Positions 7,786-17,186 of a stretch of DNA of 34,738 nucleotides are shown here, one piece after another. Each line of letters opens with the position of its first letter. The first letter of the stretch is position 1. The stretch comes from Deltaproteobacteria bacterium. GTDB lineage: Bacteria > Desulfobacterota > Desulfobacteria > Desulfobacterales > ETH-SRB1. Where the stretch lies: assembly GCA_030272815.1 (NCBI GenBank), contig JAJSZT010000035.1:1-34738 (forward strand), given 5' to 3'. The position numbers and the translations under genes were made by a program. The notes under the pieces were generated by a model that was given only the letters and a program-made list of their open reading frames with translations, had not been told where the DNA came from and searched no databases.

Positions 7786-8352
7786 TTAGTTACGTAGAAG
7801 ATTTCTAAACCTTATAAAATAATCAACCCCGGACCAAACTGTCAACACCAGGGCGGGCCACAAAAAAACCATCCCTATTACATGAAAATTTATCCCAAAA
7901 TAAGGATAGTGCAATAAAAGGGGTATTATTGCAGCTATCTGAAAGCCGATTTTGTACTTGCCAAGGCTGGTTGCAGAGACATCCTCTTTTCTTTCAACAA
8001 TAATATTCCTAAGACCTGTTACTGCAAGCTCGCGTCCTATAATGATGCAAACCATCCACGCAGGTACCCACCCGTGAGACGAAAGCATAATAAAAGTAGA
8101 CGAAACAAGGAGTTTATCTGCAAGGGGGTCCATTGCTTTCCCTAAATTAGATACAAGCCCCCTTTTTCTTGCATAAAAGCCATCAAAATAATCAGTTATT
8201 GCTGCCGCACTGAAAAGTATGGCAGCAATAAAAGTACAAAATCTGTTCGGGAATAAAAGTAGAACAACAATTCCCGGAATAGCTGCGATGCGATATAGAG
8301 TCAACGCATTGGGATGACTTAATATTTTTTTTATATCCAGGCCTGAAAACAT
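7786..8352 (-). CDS. pgsA: CDP-diacylglycerol-glycerol-3-phosphate 3-phosphatidyltransferase
   Basis: This 188-aa membrane protein carries the CDP-alcohol phosphotransferase signature D-x2-DG-x2-AR-x8-G-x3-D-x3-D, seen as DYFDGFYAR then G and DPLAD (residues about 47-71). The enzyme makes phosphatidylglycerol phosphate, the committed step to phosphatidylglycerol and cardiolipin. Hydrophobic helices flank the motif. It lies 20 bp downstream of the aldolase gene and upstream of two tRNA genes. The family also includes phosphatidylserine synthases and others; length and motif context favour PgsA. Confidence 0.92.
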   Translation of the reverse strand: MFSGLDIKKILSHPNALTLYRIAAIPGIVVLLLFPNRFCTFIAAILFSAAAITDYFDGFYARKRGLVSNLGKAMDPLADKLLVSSTFIMLSSHGWVPAWMVCIIIGRELAVTGLRNIIVERKEDVSATSLGKYKIGFQIAAIIPLLLHYPYFGINFHVIGMVFLWPALVLTVWSGVDYFIRFRNLLRN

Positions 8353-8372
8353 TGGCTTATCTGTTTAATACT

Positions 8373-9017
8373 TTATTTGTTGGCTTTGTTCCAGTCATCA
8401 AGAAAAGCTTTAATCCCTTTGTCGGTAAGAGGATGTGATGCGAACTTGCTAAGCACTTTAAATGGAATAGTAGCAATGTCCGCACCCATTAAGGCCGCAT
8501 CAAGTACATGTAGCGGATTGCGTACACTTGCTACAATCACCTCGGTATCAAATGCATAATTATTAAAAATCTCGACAATCTGTTCAACCAGCAGAATGCC
8601 CTCATTAGAAATATCATCAAGCCTTCCTATAAAGGGGCTCACATAGGTCGCCCCTGCCTTTGCCGCCATAAGTGCCTGGAGCGGCGAAAAGATAAGAGTA
8701 ACATTTATCTTTATCCCCTCTTTTGAAAGTTGACGCGTTGCCTTTATACCATCAATTGTCATGGGGAGCTTTACAACAATATTTTTGTGAATACTTGCCA
8801 GATGCCGGGCTTCCTTGAGCATACCCTCGGTATCGAGGCTGATAACTTCCGCGCTTATAGGGCCGTCAACTATTTTGCAGATTTCTTTTATGATATCTTC
8901 AAAATCACCTTTCTCTCTTGCAATGAGAGTAGGATTGGTCGTCACCCCATCAGCCATGCCCATGCTGTTGGCTTCCTTTATTTCTTCTATGTTTGCGGTG
9001 TCGATAAAAAATTTCAT
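8373..9017 (-). CDS. Transaldolase / fructose-6-phosphate aldolase family (TalC-like)
   Basis: This 214-aa protein has the short transaldolase form: [25 protein letters not shown], the Schiff-base lysine in NIVVKLPMT and the C-terminal motif ATIPFKVL. The size (about 215 aa) matches the TalC/FSA subgroup. These are usually annotated as transaldolases of the non-oxidative pentose phosphate pathway, while a few are true fructose-6-phosphate aldolases. Which reaction applies cannot be settled from the motifs. GGAGG ten bases upstream supports the start. Confidence 0.9.
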   Translation of the reverse strand: MKFFIDTANIEEIKEANSMGMADGVTTNPTLIAREKGDFEDIIKEICKIVDGPISAEVISLDTEGMLKEARHLASIHKNIVVKLPMTIDGIKATRQLSKEGIKINVTLIFSPLQALMAAKAGATYVSPFIGRLDDISNEGILLVEQIVEIFNNYAFDTEVIVASVRNPLHVLDAALMGADIATIPFKVLSKFASHPLTDKGIKAFLDDWNKANK

Positions 9018-9082
9018 CTATTTTAGACCTCCAGTTTCGATGCTCCTTTAAGATGATCTGAAAAAGCAATTAATTTTATAAT

Positions 9083-9216
9083 ATTTCACCACAGATTTTC
9101 ACAGAATTACACTGAATTATCAATAGGCCCGCTCTCAAGCGAGGTGCTTTGACATAATTTATCAATTGAACTTCGTCCTGATTTCAGTGAAGCTCCGTGT
9201 CGTTCCGTGGTGAATT
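9083..9216. repeat. MITE-like palindrome (CACCACRGA / CACTGAA type)
   Basis: The left arm TTCACCACAGATTTTCACAG, then AATTACACTGAA, is mirrored on the right by TTCAGTGAAGCTCCGTGTCG, then TTCCGTGGTGAA. It fills the gap between the TRASH-like gene and the aldolase gene. No coding potential. Confidence 0.6.
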
Positions 9217-9228
9217 TTTACTTAATTT

Positions 9229-9495
9229 TCAACTGTTTTTCTTCTGACGTGAAGCAATAAACTTGTCTCTGCATTCTGTGCTGCAAAAATATAAATCTTT
9301 TCCATCAACCAGGAGATGAACTCCATTTCTTTTAGGAAAATATGACTCACAAAAGGGATCTTTGATCATTATATCATCGACTACATTACCAGTTTTGCCA
9401 AAACCTGCCTTTCCCTGTGTCTTTTTCAGCTTCCAGGATTTCAGCAATCTGTAGCTAAGATATATTACTCCTGCAAATATTAATAATCGAAACAA
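9229..9495 (-). CDS. Small membrane-anchored TRASH/YHS-like metal-binding protein
   Basis: This 88-aa protein has one N-terminal transmembrane segment (residues 2-18), a basic linker, then a cysteine motif: DPFCESYFP, a strand pair and LYFCSTECRDKFI. This C-x(n)-C-x3-C pattern is that of TRASH/YHS-type treble-clef metal-binding domains, as in PP0621-like proteins. The start is TTG at 9495, since no ATG exists before the hydrophobic segment. It overlaps the end of folK by 16 bp, so translation is probably coupled. The metal and role are unknown. Confidence 0.65.
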   Translation of the reverse strand: MFRLLIFAGVIYLSYRLLKSWKLKKTQGKAGFGKTGNVVDDIMIKDPFCESYFPKRNGVHLLVDGKDLYFCSTECRDKFIASRQKKNS

Positions 9496-9992
9496 TATTG
9501 AATTACCCTTTGCTCTTTATCATCCAGGTTATTTAAGAGGTATTGCATATCCATTTTCAAAACCGGATGAATGAATTTTGGGTTTATATCACAAATAGGT
9601 TTTAATATAAAGCGTCTTTTGTGCATTTTAGGATGAGGAATTATAAGTTCCGATGATTTTATCACAATATTATCATAAAAAATTATATCCAGATCTAAAA
9701 TCCTGGGGCCATACCTAATTTGGTCTTCAGTGCGTCCTGCATCTTTTTCGATTATTTTCAGTTCATATAAAAGCTGAAATGGGTCAAGAGTGGTTTCAAT
9801 TTTTACCACAGAATTAAAAAACCAATCCTGATCAGTGTAATCAACGGGCTCGGTCTTGTAAAAATTCGATTGCCCGGTTATGACGGATCTGCCGGACCTT
9901 GTGAGCGCAGATATACCTTTCTGGCAGTTTAATAATTTGTCTCCAATGTTCGAACCAACAGAAATATAAGCTGTGTGTTTTTCCATTTCCAT
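9480..9992 (-). CDS. folK: 2-amino-4-hydroxy-6-hydroxymethyldihydropteridine diphosphokinase
   Basis: This 170-aa protein begins AYISVGSNIGDK and has NPVxx-like TEPVDYTDQDWFFNSVVKI, the ERxR-like region GRTEDQIRYGPRILDLDII and PHPKMHKRRFIL, all hallmarks of HPPK. It transfers pyrophosphate from ATP to 6-hydroxymethyl-dihydropterin in folate synthesis. The start ATG follows the dapL stop codon without a gap (TAA|ATG), so it is co-transcribed with dapL. A second ATG two codons on is an alternative start. Confidence 0.95.
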   Translation of the reverse strand: MEMEKHTAYISVGSNIGDKLLNCQKGISALTRSGRSVITGQSNFYKTEPVDYTDQDWFFNSVVKIETTLDPFQLLYELKIIEKDAGRTEDQIRYGPRILDLDIIFYDNIVIKSSELIIPHPKMHKRRFILKPICDINPKFIHPVLKMDMQYLLNNLDDKEQRVIQYCFDY

Positions 9993-11162
9993 TTAGAATC
10001 CAATGGCTCGTATCCTTTCGATAACTTCCTTCATTCTTTCCTTGCCGACAGTCAGCGCCATCCTGACATATCCCTCACCAGCAGCCCCGAATCCATTTCC
10101 GGGCGTGACAACTATTCCTCCCTTCAAAAGGAGATGGCTTGTAAATTCCGCAGAGCTATATCCTTCCGGAACTTCTATCCATACATAAAATGTCGCTTGC
10201 GGTTTTTCTACTGAAAGTCCAAGGCCAATCAGTCCATCAATAAGCACATCCCGTCGTTCTGTGTACTCTCTGTTCATGTTTTCCACACAGGCCTGATCCC
10301 CTTCCAGCGCAGCTATACCTGCAATCTGTACGGCCTGAAATGCACCTGAATCAATATTGCTTTTTATCTGACCAAGAGCCTGAATCACTTCTGCCCTGCC
10401 GACTGCAAACCCAATGCGCCATCCCGTCATGTTATATGTCTTTGACAGGGAATGAAATTCTATTCCCACATCTTTTGCACCGTCGGTCTCAAGAAAACTT
10501 ATCGGCCTGTAACCATCGAATGCCATCTCAGTATATGCAGCATCATGACAGACAATAATATTGTGCAATTCTGCAAATGAAACAACCTTTTTGAAAAAAT
10601 CTCCGTCCGCCACCGCTGATGTTGGATTATTGGGGTAGTTAATAAACATCATCTTTGCCTTGCCGGCAATTTCTTCCGGAACGGCATCAAGATCGGGAAG
10701 GAAATCATTTTTCTTTAACAAATCCATAAAATATATCTGACCACCGGCAAATTTAACTCCTATATCATAAACCGGATATCCAGGGCTTGATGCAAGAGCA
10801 AAATCATTATTATTGATAAATGCGAGGGGGATGTGGGCAATTCCCTCCTTGGAGCCAATCAGCGTCACAACTTCGCTGCCAGGGTCAAGATCCACGTTAA
10901 ATCTTCGCTTGTACCAGCGGGCGACGGTCTCGTTAAACTCGTCCATGCCTGTGTATGAAGGATATTTGTGATTTGCAGGATTTAGAGCGGCCTTGTTCAA
11001 TGCTTCAATTATATGCGGAGGTGTAGGCATATCCGGATCGCCGACACCAAGATCAATAATATCTACGCCCTTTTTTCTAACTTCTTCCTTTTGCCTGTCT
11101 ATCTCCTTGAAAAGATAGGGCGGTAAATTCTTTAATCTGTCTGACTTTTCAATTCTGATCAT
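9993..11162 (-). CDS. dapL: LL-diaminopimelate aminotransferase-type PLP enzyme
   Basis: This 389-aa fold-type I aminotransferase has NYPNNPTSA (residues 175-183), Asp207 and Tyr210 (HDAAYTEM), the PLP lysine Lys241 in [13 protein letters not shown], and a C-terminal arginine region (GYVRMALT). [13 protein letters not shown] and the [12 protein letters not shown] start are typical of the DapL subgroup, which converts tetrahydrodipicolinate directly to LL-diaminopimelate. It sits between dapF and folK, one step before dapF in the pathway, which supports DapL over other aminotransferases. Confidence 0.9.
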   Translation of the reverse strand: MIRIEKSDRLKNLPPYLFKEIDRQKEEVRKKGVDIIDLGVGDPDMPTPPHIIEALNKAALNPANHKYPSYTGMDEFNETVARWYKRRFNVDLDPGSEVVTLIGSKEGIAHIPLAFINNNDFALASSPGYPVYDIGVKFAGGQIYFMDLLKKNDFLPDLDAVPEEIAGKAKMMFINYPNNPTSAVADGDFFKKVVSFAELHNIIVCHDAAYTEMAFDGYRPISFLETDGAKDVGIEFHSLSKTYNMTGWRIGFAVGRAEVIQALGQIKSNIDSGAFQAVQIAGIAALEGDQACVENMNREYTERRDVLIDGLIGLGLSVEKPQATFYVWIEVPEGYSSAEFTSHLLLKGGIVVTPGNGFGAAGEGYVRMALTVGKERMKEVIERIRAIGF

Positions 11163-11181
11163 ATGTTTTTTATTCCTCTAT

Positions 11182-12009
11182 TCAAACCTTCAATGCATCT
11201 TCCCGGAGAAAGCCCTTATAAATGACACGGACATCGCCTTCAAGAAAAACATCGTAAAATCTTCCATCATCTTCTTTAAAATAGATATAAAGATATCCCC
11301 CGCCTCTTGTGATAACCTTTACAGGAGACTTTCCTTTTGATTTATAACGCATTACAATAGCGGCTGCAACCGAACCCGTCCCGCATGCCAGCGTTTCATC
11401 TTCTACCCCTCGCTCATATGTTCGAATTGATATGGTATTGTCATTTCCGGCGCATATGAAATTTACATTTGTTCCGGCAGGTGCATAACTGTCATGGAAC
11501 CTTATCTCTCTTCCTGTCTTTACTACCTCTACATCATCAATATCACCAACCGTGATAACCACATGCGGAACTCCTGTATTTACACTGCCAACCTGCATGG
11601 AACCATTTCCCAGCTCAAGATTATAATCTGTCTTGAGATCAATTGGGTCCGGCATTTTTATTCTTACTCTGTCATTTTTAACCTCGGCAGAAACAATGCC
11701 CGCGATGGTTTCAAAAGACATTTTAGATCTTGCAATCCCGTTTAAATATGCAAAGCGGGCAACGCACCTGGCCCCGTTTCCACACATCTCGGGCTGACTT
11801 CCGTCAGAATTGAAAAATCGCCACTTAAAATCAACAGAATCGGAGTCTTGAACAAGTATAAACCCGTCAGCGCCGACCGACATCTTTCTGCGGCAGACCC
11901 TTGCAACAAAATCCGGCAGATCTTTTTCATCGACAACACTGTTTCTGTTGTCAATAATGATAAAGTCGTTACCGCTTCCGCTCATCTTGTAGAAAGTAAT
12001 TTGATCCAT
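11182..12009 (-). CDS. dapF: Diaminopimelate epimerase
   Basis: This 275-aa protein has both catalytic cysteines: Cys76 in PEMCGNGARC and Cys209 in LACGTGSVAAA. It also has the KMSGSGNDFI start and RTYERGVEDETLACG segment of DapF. It racemises LL- to meso-diaminopimelate, used for peptidoglycan and lysine. It lies 19 bp upstream of dapL on the same strand. The upstream gap to lysA is filled by two palindromic elements. Confidence 0.96.
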   Translation of the reverse strand: MDQITFYKMSGSGNDFIIIDNRNSVVDEKDLPDFVARVCRRKMSVGADGFILVQDSDSVDFKWRFFNSDGSQPEMCGNGARCVARFAYLNGIARSKMSFETIAGIVSAEVKNDRVRIKMPDPIDLKTDYNLELGNGSMQVGSVNTGVPHVVITVGDIDDVEVVKTGREIRFHDSYAPAGTNVNFICAGNDNTISIRTYERGVEDETLACGTGSVAAAIVMRYKSKGKSPVKVITRGGGYLYIYFKEDDGRFYDVFLEGDVRVIYKGFLREDALKV

Positions 12010-12070
12010 TAAATTTCAGTTCTAATTTTGATCTAACATTTTAGCTTTATAAAACAAACCGGTTGAGCGT

Positions 12071-12270
12071 AAGCTTCAGGTATAATACATTCAAAACAGG
12101 AAACTGTTTGAGCGTATTAGATATCGTTAAGAAAGAACCTTGTAAGATCTTGTTATTGTTTATTAAGGACTTGTTGAACTGTTACTATTGTTTTCATTCG
12201 TGGCAAGTTCTTTCTTTACGTTATCTTATGCGTGAGTTTTTCATGATTTGAATGTATTATACCTGAAGCT
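12071..12270. mobile_element. MITE-like 200-bp palindrome (AAGCTTCAGGTATAATAC ends)
   Basis: Terminal inverted repeats of about 25 bp: AGCTTCAGGTATAATACATT then CAAA on the left, and TTTG then AATGTATTATACCTGAAGCT on the right. An inner second pairing, GTTAAGAAAGAACCTTG / CAAGTTCTTTCTTTACG, makes the whole element foldable. It sits in the dapF-lysA gap. Confidence 0.7.
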
Positions 12271-12311
12271 GAAGCACACAAGGCGAACAAAATTTACAAC
12301 CTTCTGATTTA

Positions 12312-12475
12312 AACCTAAATTAAGCAATTTTTTACTCGACCTGCACTAATCTCTTGCGCATCAAGGACTTGCGAAAAATCTCGACATATCCATTGGTATG
12401 CCTACGCTTTTCGCAAACCTTGCTGCATCAAGATCTTAGCACATTTCTTCGCAAAAAATCGCTCAACTTAGGTTA
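12312..12475. mobile_element. MITE-like 164-bp palindrome (AACCTAAGTTRAGCG ends)
   Basis: Ends AACCTAAATTAAGCAATTTT (left) and AAAATCGCTCAACTTAGGTT (right) are inverted repeats. Inside, CTTGCGCATCAAGG.CTTGCG pairs with a matching CGCAAACCTTG.TGCATCAAG block. The lysA stop codon TAA (12473-12475) is formed by the right end. A third copy of the end sequence stands alone at 23971-23996. Confidence 0.7.
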
Positions 12476-13726
12476 TAGAAACGGCGGTATAGACTCCCCC
12501 TCAATTAAGTGCTCGTAGTTCTGCCTCGCCCTGATAACATGAAACCGGTCATCCCTTACCATAACCTCGGCCACCTTAAGCCTTGAGCAATAGTTGGATG
12601 ACATGACAAATCCGTAGGCACCAGCACTCATCACCGCAAGAAGATCCCCCTGCCTGAAATCGGCAATTCTTCGGTCAACAGCTAAAAAATCTCCTGTCTC
12701 ACAAATAGGTCCCACAACATCCGCAACTATTTGTTCACCCTCAAGCTCAACAACAGGCATAATGGCATGAAATGCGTCGTACAAACTAGGCCTGACCAGA
12801 TCATTCATTCCTGCATCAACTATAACAAATTCCTTTGCCTTTCCCTGCTTTCTGTAAAGAACCTTAGCAACAAGTATTCCCGCATTCCCTACAATAACCC
12901 TGCCCGGCTCCAGAATAAGTTTTACGTGCATATCTTCAATTGCCTGCATAATCGATCTGGCATACTCACCGGGATGCGGAGGTGATTCATCATCATAGGT
13001 TATTCCAAGGCCACCGCCCATATCAATGTATTTGATATCGATATTGAGCCCCCTGAGTTCGTTTATCAGAGTTTTTATACTACTAAGAGCATCTTTAAAA
13101 GGTTCCGCTTCTGTAATCTGCGATCCTATGTGGCAGTCAATACCAATAACATCAATATTCTTAAGCCCGCCGGCAATCTTATAGCAGTCAATTGCAGCTT
13201 CAGTGTTAATTCCAAACTTGTTTTTCTCAAGTCCGGTCGAAATATAAGGATGGGTCTTTGGGTCAACATCAGGGTTGACTCTAATGGCAACAGGAGCTTT
13301 CTTTTTTAATAACCTTGCCCTATCGTTTATAAGCTCAAGTTCTTCAAGAGACTCGATATTAAACATAAGTATTCCCGCGCTAAGAGCATAATCAATCTCA
13401 TCCTTGCGCTTTCCGACACCGGAATAAACTATTTTTTCCGGGGGAATACCGGCTTTTAAACCACGGTAAAGCTCACCGCCTGAAACAATATCAAGGCCGC
13501 CTCCAAGATCTGCAAAAAGTTTTAAAACTGCCAGGCTGGTATTTGCTTTTGCAGAAAAACACACAAGCCTGTCAATACCATCAAAGGCATCATCAAATGT
13601 AAGAAAATGGCGCTTCAAAGTCGCATGGCTGTATAAATAAAAAGGAGTGCCAACCTTTTCTGCAATCAATTTTATGGGAACATCTTCGCAATACAGCTCA
13701 TTGTCCCGATAATTAAAATGATGCAT
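12473..13726 (-). CDS. lysA: Diaminopimelate decarboxylase
   Basis: This 417-aa alanine-racemase-fold PLP enzyme has Lys60 in CFSAKANTS, HIGSQI, the glycine-rich phosphate loop MGGGLGI, EPGRVIVGNAG, and CETGD (substrate-binding cysteine) followed by SAGAYGFVMSSNY. It decarboxylates meso-diaminopimelate to lysine. AGGTGG lies close upstream of the ATG. Its stop is created by the adjoining palindromic element. Confidence 0.96.
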   Translation of the reverse strand: MHHFNYRDNELYCEDVPIKLIAEKVGTPFYLYSHATLKRHFLTFDDAFDGIDRLVCFSAKANTSLAVLKLFADLGGGLDIVSGGELYRGLKAGIPPEKIVYSGVGKRKDEIDYALSAGILMFNIESLEELELINDRARLLKKKAPVAIRVNPDVDPKTHPYISTGLEKNKFGINTEAAIDCYKIAGGLKNIDVIGIDCHIGSQITEAEPFKDALSSIKTLINELRGLNIDIKYIDMGGGLGITYDDESPPHPGEYARSIMQAIEDMHVKLILEPGRVIVGNAGILVAKVLYRKQGKAKEFVIVDAGMNDLVRPSLYDAFHAIMPVVELEGEQIVADVVGPICETGDFLAVDRRIADFRQGDLLAVMSAGAYGFVMSSNYCSRLKVAEVMVRDDRFHVIRARQNYEHLIEGESIPPFL

Positions 13727-13742
13727 AATCCACCTGTTGAGT

Positions 13743-13808
13743 AACGGTTTACAGTTAACGGTTGATCAAAACATAAAACCGTGAACCGTGAACCGTGAAC
13801 CGTGAACG
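13743..13808. repeat. CCGTGAA short tandem repeat within an inverted repeat
   Basis: Four direct units of CCGTGAA (about 13778-13807) face a left arm, ACGGTTTACAGTTAACGGTT, that is complementary to AACCGTGAACCGTGAAC. It fills the space between lysA and the lipoprotein gene, and expansion by slippage is likely. Confidence 0.65.
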
Positions 13809-13817
13809 CATAGCCTG

Positions 13818-14276
13818 TTAATAAGTAAAATCAACCATATTGGAGTCCTTGCCCGTCACTCCGTTCTTTGTATAGATAACTACTTTATAGATGTACCTGT
13901 AGCCCTTCTCAAGGGTTTCAGCATACTTTATACTGTTTTTCCCTGAATTTCCCATAACTTCAAGGGAAATATCGGCAACTCGTTTAAATATCTTCGGGCA
14001 ATTTTTACAATCAGACTCTGAAACTGACTTTTTGGATCTAAAAACATAAAAACCACCTAAGCCTGATTTAACCTTTCTTTTTACTTCCGGAATAGTCCAG
14101 GTCAGCTTAAGATTGTCTCCATCTAAACTATAACTCAAATCATCTATTACAGGAGGTTTTTCCTGGCGCGGTGGTTTTGGGGGAGCTTTTTTGCCGCATC
14201 CGGATAAAAAAATAGAAAAAGCAACTATTATTAAAATTTGAACAATAACGCTTCTGCAACAATAATTATACATCAT
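13818..14276 (-). CDS. Small predicted lipoprotein between argH and lysA
   Basis: This 152-aa protein has a hydrophobic signal (residues 10-25) ending in a lipobox LSGC, so Cys27 is probably lipidated. A proline/lysine spacer GKKAPPKPPRQEKPP follows, as in small LptM-like lipoproteins. The remainder (LSYSLDGDNLKLTWTIPEV, YKVVIYTKNG) resembles a single fibronectin type III-like beta-sandwich. No enzyme motif is seen. It lies 5 bp downstream of argH, so it is part of the arg/lys operon by position, though a role in amino-acid synthesis is unlikely. Confidence 0.7.
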   Translation of the reverse strand: MMYNYCCRSVIVQILIIVAFSIFLSGCGKKAPPKPPRQEKPPVIDDLSYSLDGDNLKLTWTIPEVKRKVKSGLGGFYVFRSKKSVSESDCKNCPKIFKRVADISLEVMGNSGKNSIKYAETLEKGYRYIYKVVIYTKNGVTGKDSNMVDFTY

Positions 14277-14281
14277 ACTCT

Positions 14282-15682
14282 TCAGCCCGTTAAGTTTTCT
14301 TTTTCTTTCTTAAGGTCCCCCTCAGCCAGCTTAATAGCAGCCTTGACATTTTTCGTGGCAGTTCCACCAGAAGATTTTCTTCTGTCTATCATCTGCCTCG
14401 TGGTTAAAATATCAAAAACATCTTTTTTAAAAAGGGACGAAAATGGCTTTAACTCCTTTAAAGTCATTTCATGAAGCTCTTTATTTTCACTGATAGCGCA
14501 ACTTACAATTTTGCCGATGCAGCTATGCGCCTGGCGAAATGGCATGCCCATGGCAACAAGATAATCTGCCATATCAGTGGCATTTAAAAATCCTTTGGAA
14601 GCAGCCTCAAGCATTGCTTCCTTTTTTATTTCAATATTAGGAAGCATTTTTATATAAATTTCCACACAGGCTTTTAATGTATCAACAGCATCAAACAAAG
14701 TTCCCTTATCCTCCTGCATGTCACGGTTATAAGCAAGGGGTAATGCTTTCATAATACTTAAAAGCGCTATTAAATCTCCGAAGACACGACCGGTTTTTCC
14801 GCGTACCAGCTCCGGCACATCCGGATTCTTTTTCTGAGGCATAATGCTGCTTCCGGTTGAAAAAGAATCTGGCAGCTCAATAAAACCAAATTCTGATGAT
14901 GACCATAAAACAAGCTCCTCGGATATCCTGCTAAAGTGCACCATGCAAAGACTTGCAGCCGCCAAAAATTCTATTATAAAATCTCTGTCAGACACAGAAT
15001 CTATACTGTTTGCAGATACCTCTGGGAAACCAAGAAGCTCCGCCGTATATTCTCTATCGATTGGATATGTTGTTCCTGCAAGAGCTGCGCTGCCAAGCGG
15101 CATTATATTTATGCGTTTTAATGCATCACTGAACCTGCCGCAATCCCTTAAAAACATCTCATAGTATGCCATCATGTGGTGAGACAATAGAACGGGCTGT
15201 GCTCTCTGCAGATGAGTATAGCCCGGCAGAACAGCATCTATATGGACTTTTGCAAAATCAACAATCAATTCTCTAAGGCTGATAAGATTCTTTAAAATAT
15301 CTAAAGTCTCGTCTCTCAGGTACATACGCACATCAAGAGCTATCTGGTCGTTTCTGCTCCTGGCAGTATGGAGCTTCTGGGCCACCTTTCCTATATCCTG
15401 AAGAAGCCTGGATTCTATATGCATATGTATATCTTCCAGGCTGTCATCAAAAAGGAATTCCCCTCTCTCTATATCCCTTTTTATCTTTCCAAGGCCCTGA
15501 ATCAATAATGAAGCATCTTCCTCTGTAATAATAGACTGCCTTGCAAGCATTCTGCAATGAGCAATGCTGCCTTCAATATCATAAGAATAAAGCCGTTTGT
15601 CTATATTAATCGAAGATGTAAATGCTTCTACAAGTCTATCTGTTTTCTGGGAGAATCTTCCATCCCAGGGCTTTTCAGACAT
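14282..15682 (-). CDS. argH: Argininosuccinate lyase
   Basis: About 466 aa from the chosen ATG. The fumarase/aspartase-superfamily signature GSSIMPQKKNPD is present, together with HTARSRNDQIALD and TGYTHLQRAQP-like (PGYTHLQRAQP). It cleaves argininosuccinate to arginine and fumarate. An earlier ATG at 15703 would add MPVMRLY, but the ATG at 15682 begins directly with MSEKPWDGRF, the family start, and has GAGG six bases upstream, so it is preferred. A MITE-like element separates argH from argG upstream. Confidence 0.95.
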   Translation of the reverse strand: MSEKPWDGRFSQKTDRLVEAFTSSINIDKRLYSYDIEGSIAHCRMLARQSIITEEDASLLIQGLGKIKRDIERGEFLFDDSLEDIHMHIESRLLQDIGKVAQKLHTARSRNDQIALDVRMYLRDETLDILKNLISLRELIVDFAKVHIDAVLPGYTHLQRAQPVLLSHHMMAYYEMFLRDCGRFSDALKRINIMPLGSAALAGTTYPIDREYTAELLGFPEVSANSIDSVSDRDFIIEFLAAASLCMVHFSRISEELVLWSSSEFGFIELPDSFSTGSSIMPQKKNPDVPELVRGKTGRVFGDLIALLSIMKALPLAYNRDMQEDKGTLFDAVDTLKACVEIYIKMLPNIEIKKEAMLEAASKGFLNATDMADYLVAMGMPFRQAHSCIGKIVSCAISENKELHEMTLKELKPFSSLFKKDVFDILTTRQMIDRRKSSGGTATKNVKAAIKLAEGDLKKEKENLTG

Positions 15683-15724
15683 ATATAACCTCATTACAGG
15701 CAAATAAAAGTCAGATTACCTATT

Positions 15725-15974
15725 TAGTGGCTGAGCGAAAACCTATTATCTTTCGGTCAGAAATTCGAAATCCGAAGCACGCCCATTTTATAAGATTGGC
15801 CGAAACAATGACAAAAACACAAATGCTCCAATGACAAAAACCACCGATTTGCAGTAAGGGCACGGCGCGCCGTGCCCTTACTTAGTTTTGGTCATTTTCT
15901 GATTTGGTATTCGGATTTGTTTCGAATTTCGATATTCGGGTTTTGCCTGAACATGAGTTTTCGTTCAGGCACTA
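15725..15974. mobile_element. MITE-like element, family 2 copy A
   Basis: A 250-bp element with ends TAGTGGCTGAGCGAAAAC and GTTTTCGTTCAGGCACTA. It contains a central 28-bp perfect palindrome around GGCACGGCGCGCCGTGCC. It is a near-copy, in opposite orientation, of the element at 20211-20456. Its right end reaches into argG: the argG TGA stop (15965-15967) lies within the terminal repeat. Confidence 0.85.
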
Positions 15975-17170
15975 TTTAGCATATTTTGAATACGCAATCT
16001 CAGCGCATTAAGGCGTATAAAGCCTTCAGCATCTTTCTGGCTATACACACTGTCGTCTTCAAAAGTGGCAAAATCCTCTTTGTAAAGAGATTCATCGGAT
16101 CTACGGCCAAGTATACGACAGTTCCCCTTATATAGTTCAATGCGTACAACTCCGGAAACATTTTTCTGTGTCATATCTATCATATTCTGCAGAAGCTTCA
16201 TCTCAGGTGAAAACCAGAAACCATTATAGATTATCTCAGAATATTTGGGTATAAGTGAGTCTCGAAGATGCATTACTTCTCTGTCCATGGTAATCGACTC
16301 GACAGCCATATGTGCAAGCCTCAAAATAGTGCCGCCGGGAGTTTCATATACACCGCGGGATTTCATACCGACAAAACGGTTTTCAACAATATCCGCTCTG
16401 CCTATGCCATGACGTCCCCCCAGCCTGTTAAGCTCCTTGAGAAGATTTGCAGGAGACATATTAATATCATTTATGGCTACGGGATCGCCCTGTATAAATG
16501 TTATTTCTATTATCTCCGGTTCATCGGGCGCATTCCGGGGAGAAACGGTCAGGGTAAACATATCTTCAGAGGGCTCTTTCCATGGGTCTTCAAGAATTCC
16601 TCCTTCGTAACTTATGTGAAGCAGATTCCTGTCGGTGCTGTATGGCTTTGCAGGTGTTACCGGCACCTTTATTCTATGTTTTCCAGCGAACTCCATAAGA
16701 GAAGTACGGGAGTTAAGCTCCCATTCACGCCAGGGCGCAATAATATGAATATGAGGATCCAGGGCCAGGTAACTCAGCTCAAACCTGACCTGGTCATTTC
16801 CCTTGCCGGTTGCACCATGGCTTACAGCATCAGCCTCCTCGATCTTCGCGATTTCCATCTGACGTTTTGCTATAAGAGGCCTGGCAAGAGATGTCCCCAA
16901 AAGATATTGGCCCTCATATATTGCATTTGCACGAAATGCGGGAAACACATAATCAGCAACAAAGGTCTCCTTAAGGTCATCTATGTAAACCTTCACTGCA
17001 CCGGTCTTTAAGGCCTTTTCTTCTATATCATCAATCTCTTCTTCCTGACCTATATCAGCCGAAAATGCAACCACATCACATTTATAAGTTTCAATCAGCC
17101 ATTTTAAAATTACAGATGTATCAAGGCCTCCTGAATAGGCCAAAACAACTTTTTTAATTTTTTCCGGCAC
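15965..17170 (-). CDS. argG: Argininosuccinate synthase
   Basis: This 401-aa protein has the N-type ATP pyrophosphatase loop [10 protein letters not shown] (residues 11-20), [13 protein letters not shown] and the C-terminal [12 protein letters not shown]. It joins citrulline and aspartate with ATP to argininosuccinate. The start codon is GTG, with AAGGAG six bases before it. The last codons and stop are supplied by the end of a MITE-like repeat. argF lies 16 bp upstream. Confidence 0.96.
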   Translation of the reverse strand: MPEKIKKVVLAYSGGLDTSVILKWLIETYKCDVVAFSADIGQEEEIDDIEEKALKTGAVKVYIDDLKETFVADYVFPAFRANAIYEGQYLLGTSLARPLIAKRQMEIAKIEEADAVSHGATGKGNDQVRFELSYLALDPHIHIIAPWREWELNSRTSLMEFAGKHRIKVPVTPAKPYSTDRNLLHISYEGGILEDPWKEPSEDMFTLTVSPRNAPDEPEIIEITFIQGDPVAINDINMSPANLLKELNRLGGRHGIGRADIVENRFVGMKSRGVYETPGGTILRLAHMAVESITMDREVMHLRDSLIPKYSEIIYNGFWFSPEMKLLQNMIDMTQKNVSGVVRIELYKGNCRILGRRSDESLYKEDFATFEDDSVYSQKDAEGFIRLNALRLRIQNMLNSA

Positions 17171-17186
17171 AATAAACTCCTTGAAT

